Position numbers and translations under genes: made by a program. A stretch of 64,000 nt of DNA from Acanthacorydalis orientalis (taxonomy: Eukaryota > Arthropoda > Insecta > Megaloptera > Corydalidae): assembly GCA_034766995.1 (NCBI GenBank), contig CM068313.1, positions 2,079,501 through 2,143,500 on the forward strand, read 5' to 3'. Each line of letters starts with the position of its first letter. Positions within the stretch are counted from its first letter, which is position 1. Below the pieces are notes generated by a model that saw only the letters and a list, made by a program, of their open reading frames with translations, was not told the DNA's origin and ran no database searches. Shown piece after piece: positions 1 through 13,725 of the stretch.

Positions 1-254
1 TAAATTCTGTACAGAAAACTTGTACCAAATTTTTTTTTCACCTCGAGACCAATTGTTACGCTGTGTCGAATCCCAATCCGATTTCAGAAAACTCTTAAAT
101 TCCCCACATCAGATTAGATCTGTTGAGTGTTCAAATTAATTAGGTGCCTTTTTTAAAATAGAAAATTAATATTTATTCATGAAAAAGTCTAATACGTTTC
201 AATTCTCAGAATGTTCTCTATTATTTTATATAACTTTTTCTCACAGGTCTTCTC

Positions 255-600
255 CCGCTTGATTATCGATCCAAGGCCCTTTTCGATACTCTCGAGTCCG
301 GCATCCGTTCAGTGTGGCCTGCCCATCGCAGGCGGAGCATTCTTATAAAAGCCGATAGTTTCGGTTTCTTGTAGACTTTTTATACGATTCGAAGTTGCGG
401 CGTATTCTCCATATACGTCTATTCTTGACTGGCCCAAACATCCTTCTTTCGACGGTGTCCAACATCTATGCGCTCTCGGCTGACATAGTCCACGCTTCAT
501 ATCCACAAGATATGACAGTACGGACGAGCGTTTCATACAGTCGGATTTTGGTCTTCCTGTACCACATTTGTGGATTTCATTACGGGAGCGAAATATGTGC
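255..600 (-). pseudogene. Relic of a LINE reverse transcriptase C-terminus
   Basis: Reading the minus strand, short stretches in shifting frames match the end of an endonuclease/reverse-transcriptase of a non-LTR retrotransposon. They are KIRLYETLVRTVISCGYEAW, then ERRMFGPVKN, then WRIRRNFE, then LRLRWAGHTERMPDSRVSK. These correspond to the familiar LVRPVxxYGxExW, RRxFGPV, WRxRxNxE and RxRWAGHVxRMPD motifs, in the right order. A stop codon (between ESA and MLD) and at least one frameshift show that it is dead. No catalytic palm motif is present because only the C-terminal segment remains. The clade (RTE-like or related) is an inference. Confidence 0.75.
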
Positions 601-1577
601 TGTTTGATGATACCGTTCGTTTTGGAACTTCTCGCGATTCTTCATTTTCACTGGTGATATTTCAGCCGAGTTATGCGGAACTGTTTACAGCCTCGAAATT
701 GTAACGGTGACGTTTCGACCTAATCTCCTCCTTCGACTTCCATTTTGCAGCATTACTTTGCTTTTATTCTCGACATTTTCATCTTACATATCTGAATCAG
801 TATTAGTTATAATTTTTTTTCGCCATGAATTTCAAGGTAGTGTGAATCCTCTTAGTGTGTGTCTATACTGTCAAATTGTACACGTGTATGTGTAGTTGCA
901 GCAGCAGTGTCATGGTAACGAGACGTTGCTTAGTTACACAAACAAGTCGATCGATTGTTATTAATAATAAATAAACATTATTAGTTGTCAGTCTGTCACT
1001 CGGCATTTTTATTTAGAGTCTTGGAATACATTCACACAATCAGAATATTTTACCCGTTCCTTCCAATGAAACACATATGTGTGATAGTCCGTCGGGGATG
1101 GAATTCACGCGAAACCAAATCTCTGTCCTAGCACTGTGCGTTGTCCGCGCACGAATACGGACCCCGATCCGTGGAATACATGGAAAGACGGTACCGGTCA
1201 CAGACGGACACACTCCGTTTTGTATTGCGATGACGAACTGAACAGACTGTAATTTAATCAACGGCCGTTGCGTAACGTGTGACTTATTTGTGTAAAAAGA
1301 AGCGCAGTTTATCGGGAGAAAAACAAACAGTTTCGCACGTGTGTGTGAGTGTGCATGTGGATTTCGATTCATAGTTCCGTGACTTCGCACAAAACGGTCA
1401 AAAATTATGTTTATTGTGACTGACAATTGCCAGAGGTCAGAAACTCGTGCGGGTGTTTATATGGAATATTTTTTTGAAATGATGATAAAACCGGTCGAAA
1501 AACGAACACTGGCGTTCCGGTCCGAGACGAAACGTCGGACGTATTGCGAATGTATGTTTTGTGCACACACTTACACA
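601..1577. other. No recognisable feature
   Basis: AT-rich, apparently non-coding sequence. The open frames here show no family motif and have no splice context that I can support. Confidence 0.5.

Positions 1578-1578
<1 letters not shown>

Positions 1579-1657
<79 letters not shown>
1579..1657. repeat. (TA)n/(TG)n microsatellite
   Basis: About 24 TA units run directly into about 14 TG units. Open frames through it encode only Tyr-Ile or Cys-Val repeats and are not genes. Confidence 0.97.
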
Positions 1658-1660
<3 letters not shown>

Positions 1661-2098
1661 ATTTGCGAATGAAGGATGTAGATAAATAATGGAACAAACA
1701 TCGGATATCACGCGCGTGTCACGCAGCCGTACGGATTTCAGAGTTCATCATGTTGTAATGAACTTGATTTACGGTTCGTAGTAAACAAATTTCGTTCAGC
1801 TCGATTTGAGCACACGCTTACGTTGTACCTGATTGTGTGTGTGTGTGTGCGTGCGAGCCGATTTGTTTATGTCGAAATGCGATCAAGATCCGCGATTCGA
1901 ATGAAAATGTATGCGTTGATGGACTTTGGATTCCTTTGTCGAGCGTGACTCGCCATCGGTTTCATTCACAGGTACACCTATGTCGAGTCGCACTCGACGT
2001 TTCTAAAGTGCCAGTTTAAACGTGTCTTATATGAGCGGGTTTTCAAAAAGTCCATAGAAGTGAATACAGAGACGACAGTCGGGGCAGTGAAATTATTT

Positions 2099-2450
2099 CT
2101 ATTTTTCCAGCATGATCTCGTAAGTAAGTAAGGCCGATACATTTCATACAACGTTGCTCGAGTGCCATTATGTCGGTGTTGAAGTGCGATTCCTCAAGCT
2201 GTACAAAATAGGCGTCTGCTTCGGGTATTACCTCCTCGTCAGCGATAAATCCGTTCTCAGAGAGGAATGTTTTCAGTCGTGGAAAGTGATGGAAGTCGAA
2301 AAGGGCCATGTGTGATGAATATAGGGCACGAGGAACCGATTCGAAGCCAAGAGAATGGGTTTTGAGTGGTTGTTCGTATCGATGAATGAGTCGGAGCGTT
2401 CAAACAAGCTTTTTGCGGTGTGTTCTGGGTCGTTTTTCATCAATGGCGGT
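2099..2450 (-). pseudogene. Mariner transposase relic, C-terminal part
   Basis: The minus strand reads ALFDFHHFPRLKTFLSENG, then IADEEV, then a segment ending in ALEQRCMKCIGL. This is the end of a mariner transposase, including the usual D(F/Y)HxFxxLKxxL block after the third catalytic Asp and the RWxKCI block near the C-terminus. Upstream sequence (EKRPRTHRKK, THSLGFESVPRALYSS) aligns with the region before and around the DDD catalytic core, but in broken frames with a stop. The SPDLAPSD-type catalytic segment is degenerate (ALYSSHMALFD). It is non-functional. Confidence 0.8.
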
Positions 2451-2588
2451 TGGCAGTTTGTCTAAAAGGATACAGTAACAGGAGTTGACTGTATTTCCCT
2501 TTTTCAAATATTTTTTTTGCTGTAACAAAAAAAGTCATCGAACTGTTTGTGTTACAAAATCGGCAATACACAATAGACCGGCTTCCAT

Positions 2589-2665
2589 CTCTTTCCACGA
2601 CTGAGAACATTCCTTTCTGAGAACGGATTTATCGCGGATGAAGGGGTAATAGCCAAAGCAGTATC
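2589..2665 (+). pseudogene. Mariner transposase fragment in opposite orientation
   Basis: The plus strand reads FPRLRTFLSENGFIADEGV followed by IAKAVSDIS. This is nearly the same peptide as in the relic at 2099-2309, but on the other strand about 280 bp away. It is a short C-terminal fragment only. The pair suggests an inverted duplication or two insertions of closely related mariners. Confidence 0.7.
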
Positions 2666-2754
2666 AGATATCAGCAAAGTTTTTAAGTATTTTTTACTGG
2701 AAATCAAGAATTTGTCCTTTGAAGCGCATTTCAGTTACTTAAAATAATAGGGAG

Positions 2755-3127
2755 GTATTGAATCGAACCATCACAAACAAGTTATACCGTGAACAACTGG
2801 TACGTCTGAAACGATCTGTCGACGAGAAACGGCCAGCACTATCCAACAGAAGGGGTGAACTTTTTCGTCAAGACAACGCCCGACCTCACACGGCACGTGA
2901 AACCATCCAAAAAGCTGAAGCAATTCGAACGGGAAGTCACGACTCGTCGTCCATATTCCTCTGACCGAGCACCATCGGATTATCATCTGTTCCGAAGTCT
3001 TCGGGATCACAACACTGGAAAACCGCTTGATACAGAGAGTGATGTCCGAAGCGAGCTCGACTCATTCTTTAACGCAAAGTCCAAGGAGCTTCATCGTCAC
3101 GGTGTCGACAATTTAAGGCTCAGATAG
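2755..3127 (+). pseudogene. Frameshifted mariner transposase, catalytic C-terminal half
   Basis: The first frame reads NRTITNKLYREQLVRLK, then EKRPALSNRRG and FRQDNARPHTARET. It contains the HQDNARPH-type motif with the second catalytic Asp of the mariner D,D34D triad (His replaced by Arg). The next frame continues YSSDRAPSDYHLFRSLRDH, the third-Asp region (SPDLAPSD-like), then ESDVRSELDSFFNAKS and HGVDNLRLR. A frameshift between about 2930 and 2945 breaks the protein, and the first Asp and N-terminal helix-turn-helix are absent. It differs from the relic at 2099-2450, so it is a second mariner lineage. Confidence 0.85.
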
Positions 3128-3458
3128 AAAATAGTTGTAAATAATAACGGAAAATACACTCTGGATCGAAACTGAAACGTCAGTTTCTGTTCACTAGTTG
3201 AAAACTTGTCTCAAAAAGCCGCATCGCTGATGAGATAGTCCAATATTTGGTCCGACGGTTTGTGTTCCGTGATTCCGTCTCGGAAGAGACTTTTTGATCT
3301 CTTGCACATCCACTTTTTTCTCTATCGATTGAACGAGACTTGCTAAATTCGAATCAGTCTGTACATGCGAATTGATTGACAATTTAGAAACAGAATCGAC
3401 GATCAGCATAGTCTTGCCCTATTTAACATGTTTTCATATAGAAATTTGTATACAATTT
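3128..3458. other. No recognisable feature
   Basis: Non-repetitive DNA. A 71-codon minus-strand frame (3194-3409) has no family motif that I recognise and lacks splice or promoter context. Confidence 0.4.

Positions 3459-3460
<2 letters not shown>

Positions 3461-3513
<53 letters not shown>
3461..3513. repeat. (TA)n microsatellite
   Basis: About 26 uninterrupted TA units. Confidence 0.97.
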
Positions 3514-3514
<1 letters not shown>

Positions 3515-3678
3515 ATATGTAATGCATGCACATATCAGACAATAACAACTATAAATGTCATCTTTAACTCGAATAAATTATATTCAAATTCTGATTACCG
3601 TCAACCTACAACTCGTCTAAGTTCATGCTGCATAAAAATGTGGCACGGATCATTATGATCGACCCACTTTACGTACGA

Positions 3679-3711
3679 ACAATAATAATAATAACAACAA
3701 CAACAACAACG
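3679..3711. repeat. (AAT)n/(AAC)n trinucleotide repeat
   Basis: Short AAT run followed by an AAC run. Confidence 0.9.
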
Positions 3712-3950
3712 TAGTAAGCAAGTAAGTAGTAGTAAAAGTTGAACGGCGAGACGTTTTTCCGTGTTGCGTTCACGCGGTGCCGGTGCGGACGACGACGCGT
3801 TCGTAATTCCCGCCTCCGCACGACGGCAGCGCCGAACGTTCGCATGCTTTTTTTCTTTTATTATTTGTTTCCTTTGAGAGTAACGTCTGTCTTCACTTCT
3901 TTGTTTCTGTATTGGTTCATGGATGTTGTGATCAATACATACATACATAC

Positions 3951-3951
<1 letters not shown>

Positions 3952-4009
<58 letters not shown>
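3952..4009. repeat. (TA)n microsatellite
   Basis: A few TACA units followed by about 28 TA units. Frames through it encode Tyr-Ile repeats only. Confidence 0.97.
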
Positions 4010-4013
<4 letters not shown>

Positions 4014-4741
4014 TACATATGCATAACGTTACCGTTGTCATGGTTACGTTCACGCGTTTGTTTCGAGAGATAAATCGAACATAAACAAAATATATACAAA
4101 TTAAAACAGAATAACAGAAAAAAAAACAATCGATCAAAACGGGATACATTTGTCAAATCGAAAAAAGTTTCATTTTTAGCTTTTTTGTTCTCTTCTTTTA
4201 TCGTTTGTGTTATATTGGAACGCTTCCGAAACATGTATTTCCTTTTCATGACGAAAAGTCTACATGGGAAATGTTTATAATCGAACTTGGACGCGTTGAT
4301 AAAAAAGAAGGCTATTAATCATTCGTTTCGAAACAATTTGTGCATATGGAGTACCGTACATCTCGGAGTATGGAACGCCCCTTCGTATAAGATGCAGCTG
4401 AGTTTGAAATGATTTTTTTTTGATTTTTTTTCGTATACTGGTGATGTAAGTTGCATAAATGATAAAATAATTTCAGTAGGTGGGTTTCTAAATGGGAAAT
4501 TCCAAAGGTATACAGTAATGTAAATAAAATGTACTTGTTTAAATAAATGTATGGAATAATGTAAATAAAATGTTTACTTCTCTATTTATTTAGTACTTAA
4601 GTGAGACGCTCCCACTACATCCTAATTTTTGAACTTGTAATTTTTATCCGTGATGTGTAAGACGCACCTGAAAATTACAATCAATTTTTTGGTGTTTAGA
4701 GTGGGTGTTGTACGCCGAGATACGATATATGCATATGTGTG

Positions 4742-4745
<4 letters not shown>
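4010..4745. other. No recognisable gene
   Basis: AT-rich DNA. An imperfect direct repeat at about 4517-4580 (ATGTAAATAAAATG occurs twice) is the only structure seen. Confidence 0.4.

Positions 4746-4781
<36 letters not shown>
4746..4781. repeat. (TA)n microsatellite
   Basis: About 17 TA units. Confidence 0.95.
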
Positions 4782-4783
<2 letters not shown>

Positions 4784-5039
4784 GTGGTATACGATATACA
4801 AACGGATTGTCATAGCTGTCTAATCAAACAAATATCATAGAACAAATAGATTGTTCTAAAACAATCCAGCTTGATATAAAAAGGTTGCTTAGATAGTTAT
4901 CGACGGCATTTGTTAAAACAACAACAAACTAATAGACGCATAAAATTAGTCAATTGTATTTGACAACAAAACTATTCATATGCAAAAAATTAGTCTACCG
5001 AATTTGTTCAAACAATAAACTATATTCATACGCATAAAA

Positions 5040-5500
5040 TTGTGTCTAAAATAGTTATCTTTCTGTTTCTCTCTTTCTCTCTCGGCCTCCCCCCCCTCTC
5101 TCTCTCTCTATATATATATATACACACTAGTCAAGAAATATATAAAAATTAGGAAGAGTACAATGAAACGACGAGATAAAGATCACAGGTGCATAGTAAA
5201 TGTGTTGAAAAAACAGTGGATTCTTTAAATTCGAAGATATTTTTATTCAAAAATGCATAGTGTCTAAAATAATTGTCTTTCTGTTTCTCTCTCCCTTTTT
5301 CTTTTTTTCTCTCTCTCTCTATATACATGTCAAGAAATATGAAAAAAATAGAAAGAGAACAATGCAACGGCAAGATAAAGATCAAAAATGCATTGCAAAT
5401 GTGTTGAAAAAATTCTTCAAACTCTTTAAATTGGAAAATACATCTTTATCCAAAAACTAATAGGGTCTAAAATAATAATGTTTTTCTATTTCTCTCTCTC
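5040..5500. repeat. Three tandem ~210-bp units, each with a CT-rich/TA tract
   Basis: The motif GTCTAAAATA followed by a CTTTCTGTTTCTCTCT-like tract recurs near 5042, 5262 and 5464 (spacing about 220 and 203 bp). The intervening sequence (TCAAGAAATAT, AGATAAAGATCA, TGTGTTGAAAAAA, TTTAAATT) is also shared by the first two units. The third unit is cut by the GATA/TA tract that follows. Each monomer therefore carries its own simple-sequence tract. Confidence 0.9.
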
Positions 5501-5508
5501 TCCCTCTA

Positions 5509-5586
<78 letters not shown>

Positions 5587-5587
5587 A

Positions 5588-5653
<66 letters not shown>
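5509..5653. repeat. (TATC)n/(TA)n compound microsatellite
   Basis: About 19 TATC units followed by about 30 TA units, with one TATG interruption. Confidence 0.98.
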
Positions 5654-5656
<3 letters not shown>

Positions 5657-6318
5657 CGTGTTAATTAGAATAGAATAAATCCTACTGGTGTTCATTCTCG
5701 GCGCGGAATCACTGTCCGTTCGCGTGGTATCAAACCGATCAAAACATTCGAGCCGAGATAGACAAAACAGAACAAAAAGAAAACAATTATAACGCAAAAA
5801 ATAATAATGAAAAAACGGTCCAATTAAAATACCGCACGAATGCATATACACTTATTAATGGCTGTAAACAAGTAAATCGCATTATAATATTTTAAATGAG
5901 AAAATTGCGAGCGCTCGGGACTCGTGGTAATATGTTAATTGGGTATTTGTCGGTGAGACGGCGAACGTCGGAATTAAATCTAACGTCGTTCATAATTGGA
6001 AGTATATTATGATTAATTGAACTTACAGATTTCTACATTATCTCTCCGTTTGCAATTGTTCTTTGTGCGCGCTCGTTCATTCGCCGTCAATGTCATAAAA
6101 ATTTCGCTAATAAATATAATTCGGATCATTTACATGTTTCGGATACGGAATATGTGTGTGTGTGTGTGTGTGTGAGGAACGCTGTCTATTTAATTGACGA
6201 TTAGATCGTACACGGGATATCAGTTGTAATCGTGACTGTTTCAGGGACTTTTTATATGAAAACTGATGTTATTTATTGACAAACAAAAATTAGAACTGTG
6301 TGCTGCCTCGATTGTGAT

Positions 6319-6320
<2 letters not shown>
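5654..6320. other. No recognisable gene
   Basis: Unique-looking AT-rich DNA with one short (GT)n run near 6152-6174. Confidence 0.4.
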
Positions 6321-6365
<45 letters not shown>

Positions 6366-6420
6366 ATGTATATATATATATATATGTATGTATATGTATA
6401 TATATATATGTATGTATATG

Positions 6421-6482
<62 letters not shown>
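6321..6482. repeat. (TA)n with higher-order GTATATGTAT interruptions
   Basis: TA tract interrupted three times by a TGTATGTATATGTA block, so the interruption itself has been duplicated. All open frames across it are simple-repeat artefacts. Confidence 0.97.
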
Positions 6483-6484
<2 letters not shown>

Positions 6485-7954
6485 CATCTAGATGATATTG
6501 TCCGATTAGTAGATTCATGAAAAAATTTGAAAAATATTTTCTTTTTTTTCTGAGTATGTATTGTTAATTATTAGAGAAAATGGAAATACTGGCCCATTTA
6601 AACAGAAAGAATTTGGAAAAAGCCATCGTTAGGTCGTCAAATGTTGAAAACGATTATATTATGCATACCGGAAGCGGTCCAAAACGATTGAATTTGTAAT
6701 TTTTTGAGCGTCAATTTCTCTCTCTCTTTCTCTTTCCCTCTCTCTTTATCATTCCCGTTTCTTCCTTCCCCTCCTCCCTCTCTCTATATAATAGGAGTAA
6801 GATAAAAGAACATGTTTAAGGTGTGTATACAAGGTAAATGGAAAATCCGAAACGCCGGTCATGTGTAATTGTCGCTCTCGCACGAGATCAAGAAGCGACG
6901 TCACGATCGTCCAATAAAGAAATCGGTTATAAAGAAAGATTTGAACGAAAAAAAACTCGAACGTTATCTCAGTAGGCCAACTGTATCGCTTCACAATATA
7001 AACAAAATAATAAACAATTGAAATGTGTTAAATGTGCTGTTGTTCGATCATCGCAGCTTGCTGCGTTTCGAAAAAATCCGATCTGTTTTTGTCCGATCGA
7101 ACGTTTTTGCGTTTTCGTTTTCGATTTTTTTCTCTCCGTCGTTCAGTAAATAAACGAACACGGAACAGTTAACTGAAGTTCGAATATCACAAGATTAACA
7201 TTGATTTATGAATGAGCGTCAGTCGTTTGTTTTTTTGTTCTTGTTTTTGAAATAATATCTGTAAATTCGACTGCTTGTGTAATTATTGCAGATTGTTTCG
7301 AACAAACACGATGATTCATTGATGTTTTACTAGCGTTTTTTTTTTTAAAAAAAAAACAAATGAATTTATGTGTATCGTTCGATGAGTGTTAAAAATTTTA
7401 ATTCACTGTTTCTTGTAACGGAACAATTTTAAAAAAATGTATATGAACGGTTTTTTTTTTCACAAATTGATAAAATTTTCAGGAAATATACGATTGCTTA
7501 CAACTTCTGTTCAAATTAATAAATTGACATAGCTATTTATGTATTGAGAATCGGACCAAAAATGTTACAGGTATACCATTTTTTTTTGTTTAATATTGTG
7601 AGTGGGCTAGGGTTACAGATGAGGTAGGGTTTATGTAAAATAGGTTCTTGTACATATCCTCAAAAATATGTGAATGAAAACTGAATCAACAATTTATGTA
7701 AGAAACGTGTAAAATCTTAAATGAAGATTAACACTGCTAATATACCCCTCACTGAAATCTGTTTAAATATTTAAGATGGTTTAAAGTAATGAAAAACTAA
7801 GTATATCGAGAAAAATATTTAAAAATCAAGAAATAAATGCAATTTATTGTGAAGAACCGGATGTGTGGTATTGTTGCAGAAAAAATCAAAATATCAATTA
7901 AGTTTCAATCGAAAAAGTCATCTTGTTTTCGTTTCAAGAATGCAGTCAATCGAA
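6483..7954. other. No recognisable gene; one CT-rich tract
   Basis: AT-rich non-coding DNA with a polypyrimidine tract at about 6716-6786 and several homopolymer runs. No protein motif was found on either strand. Confidence 0.45.
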
Positions 7955-7955
7955 T

Positions 7956-9112
<1,157 letters not shown>

Positions 9113-9140
9113 ATAAGTGTTGTCGATATTTGTGTTTAAG
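9113..9140 (+). repeat. 28-bp direct repeat, copy 1
   Basis: A segment beginning TAAGTGTTGTCGATATTTG is repeated exactly at 9993-10020. The two copies flank the transposon relic at 9370-9775. Confidence 0.9.
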
Positions 9141-9369
9141 AACACCGCTTGTAAGCACATCGTTTTTTTCTCTGCCTCGGCCGCCCGCCCGAGGACGATT
9201 TCCATGCATTGATTTCGTTCATGCGTATGAGCGGTATTTTTTTTAATTTATGAAAACAACAATTTTATGTTCGGATACTTCTCTATTCATTTCTTCATTG
9301 GAACTTTTGAATATCTTTCAAAATGGACGACAAAGAGAAGTCAATCTTTTATGATATGTTTTATAATCG

Positions 9370-9775
9370 GAATGTGTGGTTTCAACAGGACGGCGTCACC
9401 GTTCACACGGCGAGCGGATCAATGGAAGTTTTGAGAGAACTGTTTCCAGGGCACTTGGTCCCGTTACGCGATGACGTCGCCTGATCTCGCCGCTTGTGAC
9501 TTTTTTCTTTGGGGCCATCTGAACTCTACAAAAATCGTCCAAAACTCGTTAGTGAACTGAAAAGCTACTGTATGCCAAGGTATTGTATCGATAACGCCGG
9601 AAATGACCAGCCGAACGATGCGAAACATCAGAAATCGACTACAAATTTGTATCACGAATGGAAGCTACCGTCTGGACGATGTCATATTTAAAACGAATGG
9701 ATAACGAACTGTATTCCATACACTTTTAGAGTATGTAATAGAATTTTGACCATTCCTTTTCTGTTTTCAATAAAA
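9370..9775 (+). pseudogene. DDE transposase relic (mariner/Tc superfamily), copy A
   Basis: The plus strand reads VWFQQDGVTVHTASGSMEVL, then RELFPGHLVPLRDDVA, then stops. After a gap come a CDFFLWG-like segment, SELYKNRPKLVSELKSYCMP, CIDNAGN and a SGRCHI-like end. Order and motifs (QQDG.TAHTA with the second catalytic Asp, LFPGRLI, CDFFLWGYLKS, YxxRPxxxxELK, CIDNxGxHLxDVIF) match a DDE transposase family common in insects. Two stops and a frameshift show that it is dead, and the N-terminal half is absent. Right after the coding remnant, 9705-9766 resembles the terminal sequence found as a 101-bp tandem array at 59395-60310. Confidence 0.8.
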
Positions 9776-9992
9776 ATCAAAATCAAAAACAATTTTATTG
9801 CGATGAATTTTACAGTATCAACGGTACGGTATTACCGTGCATTGGATCAAAGTTGGGGTTAGGTCCGGGGTCTTAGCCAATGCTTTTGAACCGGCTTTGA
9901 AAGGAGAGTCGCGTTTCAGAAAGTGGGTATAAGGGACGGTTCGAAGTGACGGAGTCCGGAAATTTTTTTTCCATCGAACCGGAGTGTTTTCA

Positions 9993-10020
9993 GTAAGTGT
10001 TGTCGATATTTGTGTTTAAG
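9993..10020 (+). repeat. 28-bp direct repeat, copy 2
   Basis: Exact match to 9113-9140, about 880 bp away. Too long for a normal target-site duplication of this transposon class, so it more likely reflects a local duplication. Confidence 0.9.
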
Positions 10021-10865
10021 TACATTTTGTCCCAGCTTGTCCCAGACCGTGAAGGAATATCTCAGCAGAAATCTAATCTCGATTTTAATAAAAGTTCTCC
10101 ATTTGTGGGTTTTCTGTTTTTTCTTTTAGGAAAACAGTTCGATTTTCTGATTTACCAATTCTGGTACATGACATGATTGAATAAATATGAATTGTGTAAA
10201 TAATTACCGATTGTGTATAAAATGAATAATTGTAATTATTTTTAGATATGTGAGAACGTTCATAATCCATAGATCAATCGTCAACATACGGTCAGTAGCG
10301 ATTTCGCATGAAGGATGATCGATATGAGATCACGCAGCCATCATCTGCCAGACAAACACACATCATTGTCACAAGATGTTCGGTGCATTGTGTGAAACAG
10401 TGTACGTTATTGTAATAAACCAGTTAAAAAATTCTAATTGCGTCTGATTGATTTTCCACGATCCTAACCGTCCGTCCCTCACACTCCACCTCTCCCGATC
10501 GATATATAATTATAATTATGTATTAATATAATGAAGTCACAACAAATGTATAAAATCTACTTGACTGTCTATAACACTATCGCCGGCACTACATCGTGGC
10601 AGGCTTAGAAAGCTATCCGATTTGTTACAAATATCTTCCCAGCCTACTATTTCAAACAAAATGCTGTTTATACAATGGTAGTTTTATACAAGTCGGCTAT
10701 GTGAAAAAGTTACAAGATAGTAAACAAGCATACGCGATCGTAAATTGATTGTTTTTTCATTCCACAGATCACAAAAAAAATGTTCCTGATCGAAATAACG
10801 TTAAATAAATCTTAATCGATCGTTGTTAATCGTTGCTTCTGCTCATTTCGACGTCGTCATTTTCA
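10021..10865. other. No recognisable gene
   Basis: AT-rich non-coding DNA. No repeat or protein motif was recognised. Confidence 0.4.
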
Positions 10866-11350
10866 AAGATTTTGTAGATTGTAATAAAATTTTGAATAGC
10901 ATTTGCCGTGCCTTTTCTGTTAACCTTTAAAACCTGGGAGGTTCTAGGGCGCTTGGTCCCGTTACGCGATGACGTCGGGTGGCACGTTCGCCTGGTCTCG
11001 CCCTTTGTGACTTTTCTTTGGGGCCGTCTGAAAACTGAGCTCTACAAACATTGTCGAGCAACCGTTCACGGACTGAAAGGCTGCCGTATGCCAAGAAATC
11101 GTATCGATAACGCCGGAACGATGCGAAACAGCAGAAATCGACTGCGAATGTGTATCTAGAACGGAGGCCACCGTCTCGACGATGTCGTGTTCGAAATCAA
11201 TGGAGAACGAACTGGATTCCAGGCACTCTTAGATCGTGTTAAAAAAATTTCGAATAGCATTGACCGTGCGTTCCCTGTTAGCGTGCAAAGACTGCGAGGT
11301 CCTTTTACCGCGCCCTGTATGAAATCGAACGTACCTTTCTGCGAGGGAAA
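10866..11350 (+). pseudogene. DDE transposase relic, copy B, flanked by terminal monomers
   Basis: The core (10945-11215) is the same transposase as copy A: LVPLRDDV, then FLWGRLKTELYKH, VHGLKGCRMPRNRIDNAG. It is truncated and frame-broken. Immediately before it (10868-10936) is one unit of the 101-bp repeat family (AATTTTGAATAGCATT, CTTTTCTGTTAACCTTTAAA, CTGGGAGGTT), joined directly to the middle of the transposase at GGCGCTTGGTCCCG. After it (11205-11335) comes another diverged unit ending in a CGCGCCCTGTAT sequence. The element is thus internally deleted with terminal-type sequence on both sides. Confidence 0.8.
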
Positions 11351-12744
<1,394 letters not shown>

Positions 12745-12885
12745 TATCTATTTTTCGATAATTTTCCTGTGTAACCGGTTGGGACAAAGATCAAGCCTTC
12801 TCCGTTGTCATCTTCAAAATGTCAAGATACAGAAAGATTTGTAATCAACAATCAATAGTAATTCACTGGACATTTTTGAACAGAT

Positions 12886-13170
12886 AATGTGTATCGCAAA
12901 CGGTTACAAAGCGCAAGAAGACTAAATGGGGAATCCAAAAAGGCCCGTATGACAGCAGCAGAACGAATGCGGAGGATGAGGCGGCGTCGACGAGTCGAGG
13001 CGAACGACAGTCATACGAATACTGCAACGCCTGATGCAAGTTCACAGGGAAGAGATGTCGACAGTGTGATGGAACCGACGGAATTCGACGGAACAGAAGC
13101 AGGTGTAACGTTTAAGAATGGATATTTAGCGTTTAAGACTGATTGGTGTCTGGCGACGGAGCACTTTTAA
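12886..13170 (+). pseudogene. Arg-rich ORF, probable N-terminal part of a Helitron-like element
   Basis: About 93 codons with a strongly basic block (KKARMTAAERMRRMRRRRR at roughly residues 17-35) and a stop immediately before the next ORF at 13171. Basic AER-rich N-termini of this kind are common in insect Helitron-encoded proteins, and the next ORF is Helitron-like. I infer that both belong to one element. No ATG with good context marks its start. The identification rests on context and composition. Confidence 0.4.
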
Positions 13171-13725
13171 ATGACATTTTATGGCAACAGGTTAGGTTCT
13201 GTCTGTGACCGTATCCGGTTCGAAAATAATTTAAAACAGCCGAATGCGGCTATGTTGCAATTCTCACAACAGGAATTTACAGATCAAGACGTTCAACAGA
13301 TCATGATGCGCTCAGACTGCTTTACATTAGTGAAGCGAAGGAAGGCGCCGACGTTGAGTAAAATTAACGGTTTCGCGTATCCGCTGAAGCCAACACGCTT
13401 GCCACTCAACTATATCGAGATGTTTCTTTTTCAGCTAATGCTTTACTACACAGAGCATGTCAGAGCAATAGTTAGCGACCGGCCCCGCGATCCCGACATA
13501 CCGCCTCTGCTCACCGGGGAATTTAACATCGGTGCGTCGAACGATCGTCTGAAACAGTTTCTGAACGACACGTTCAGATCGGTCTTCGCCACGGATCCAA
13601 CTGACTTCACAACTCTAAAGAATACCGCTATAGACTTAACGTTCTCTAGAGATATAAGTGTAGCATGTAAGTCTTACATATCGTACTATTCGTACCATTG
13701 TCCTGTCTTTAACAAAATTTTATAA
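13171..13725 (+). pseudogene. Internally deleted Helitron-like protein: DUF6570-type segment joined to an endonuclease-like tail
   Basis: An uninterrupted 184-codon ORF. Residues ~10-75 (ENNLKQPNAAMLQFSQQEF, then LSKINGFAYPLKP) resemble the DUF6570-type N-terminal region of insect Helitron proteins, where Cys pairs precede an NGFxYPxxP motif; here several Cys are lost. Residues ~85-184 (LLTGEFNIGA, IDLTFSRDI, YISYYSYHCPV) resemble the far C-terminal endonuclease/exonuclease/phosphatase-like tail of the same proteins (GDFN and SYHKPI motifs). The central Rep nuclease and PIF1 helicase domains, normally well over 1,000 residues, are absent. In the tail the GDFN Asp is Glu. Expression is unknown. 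Confidence 0.6.
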
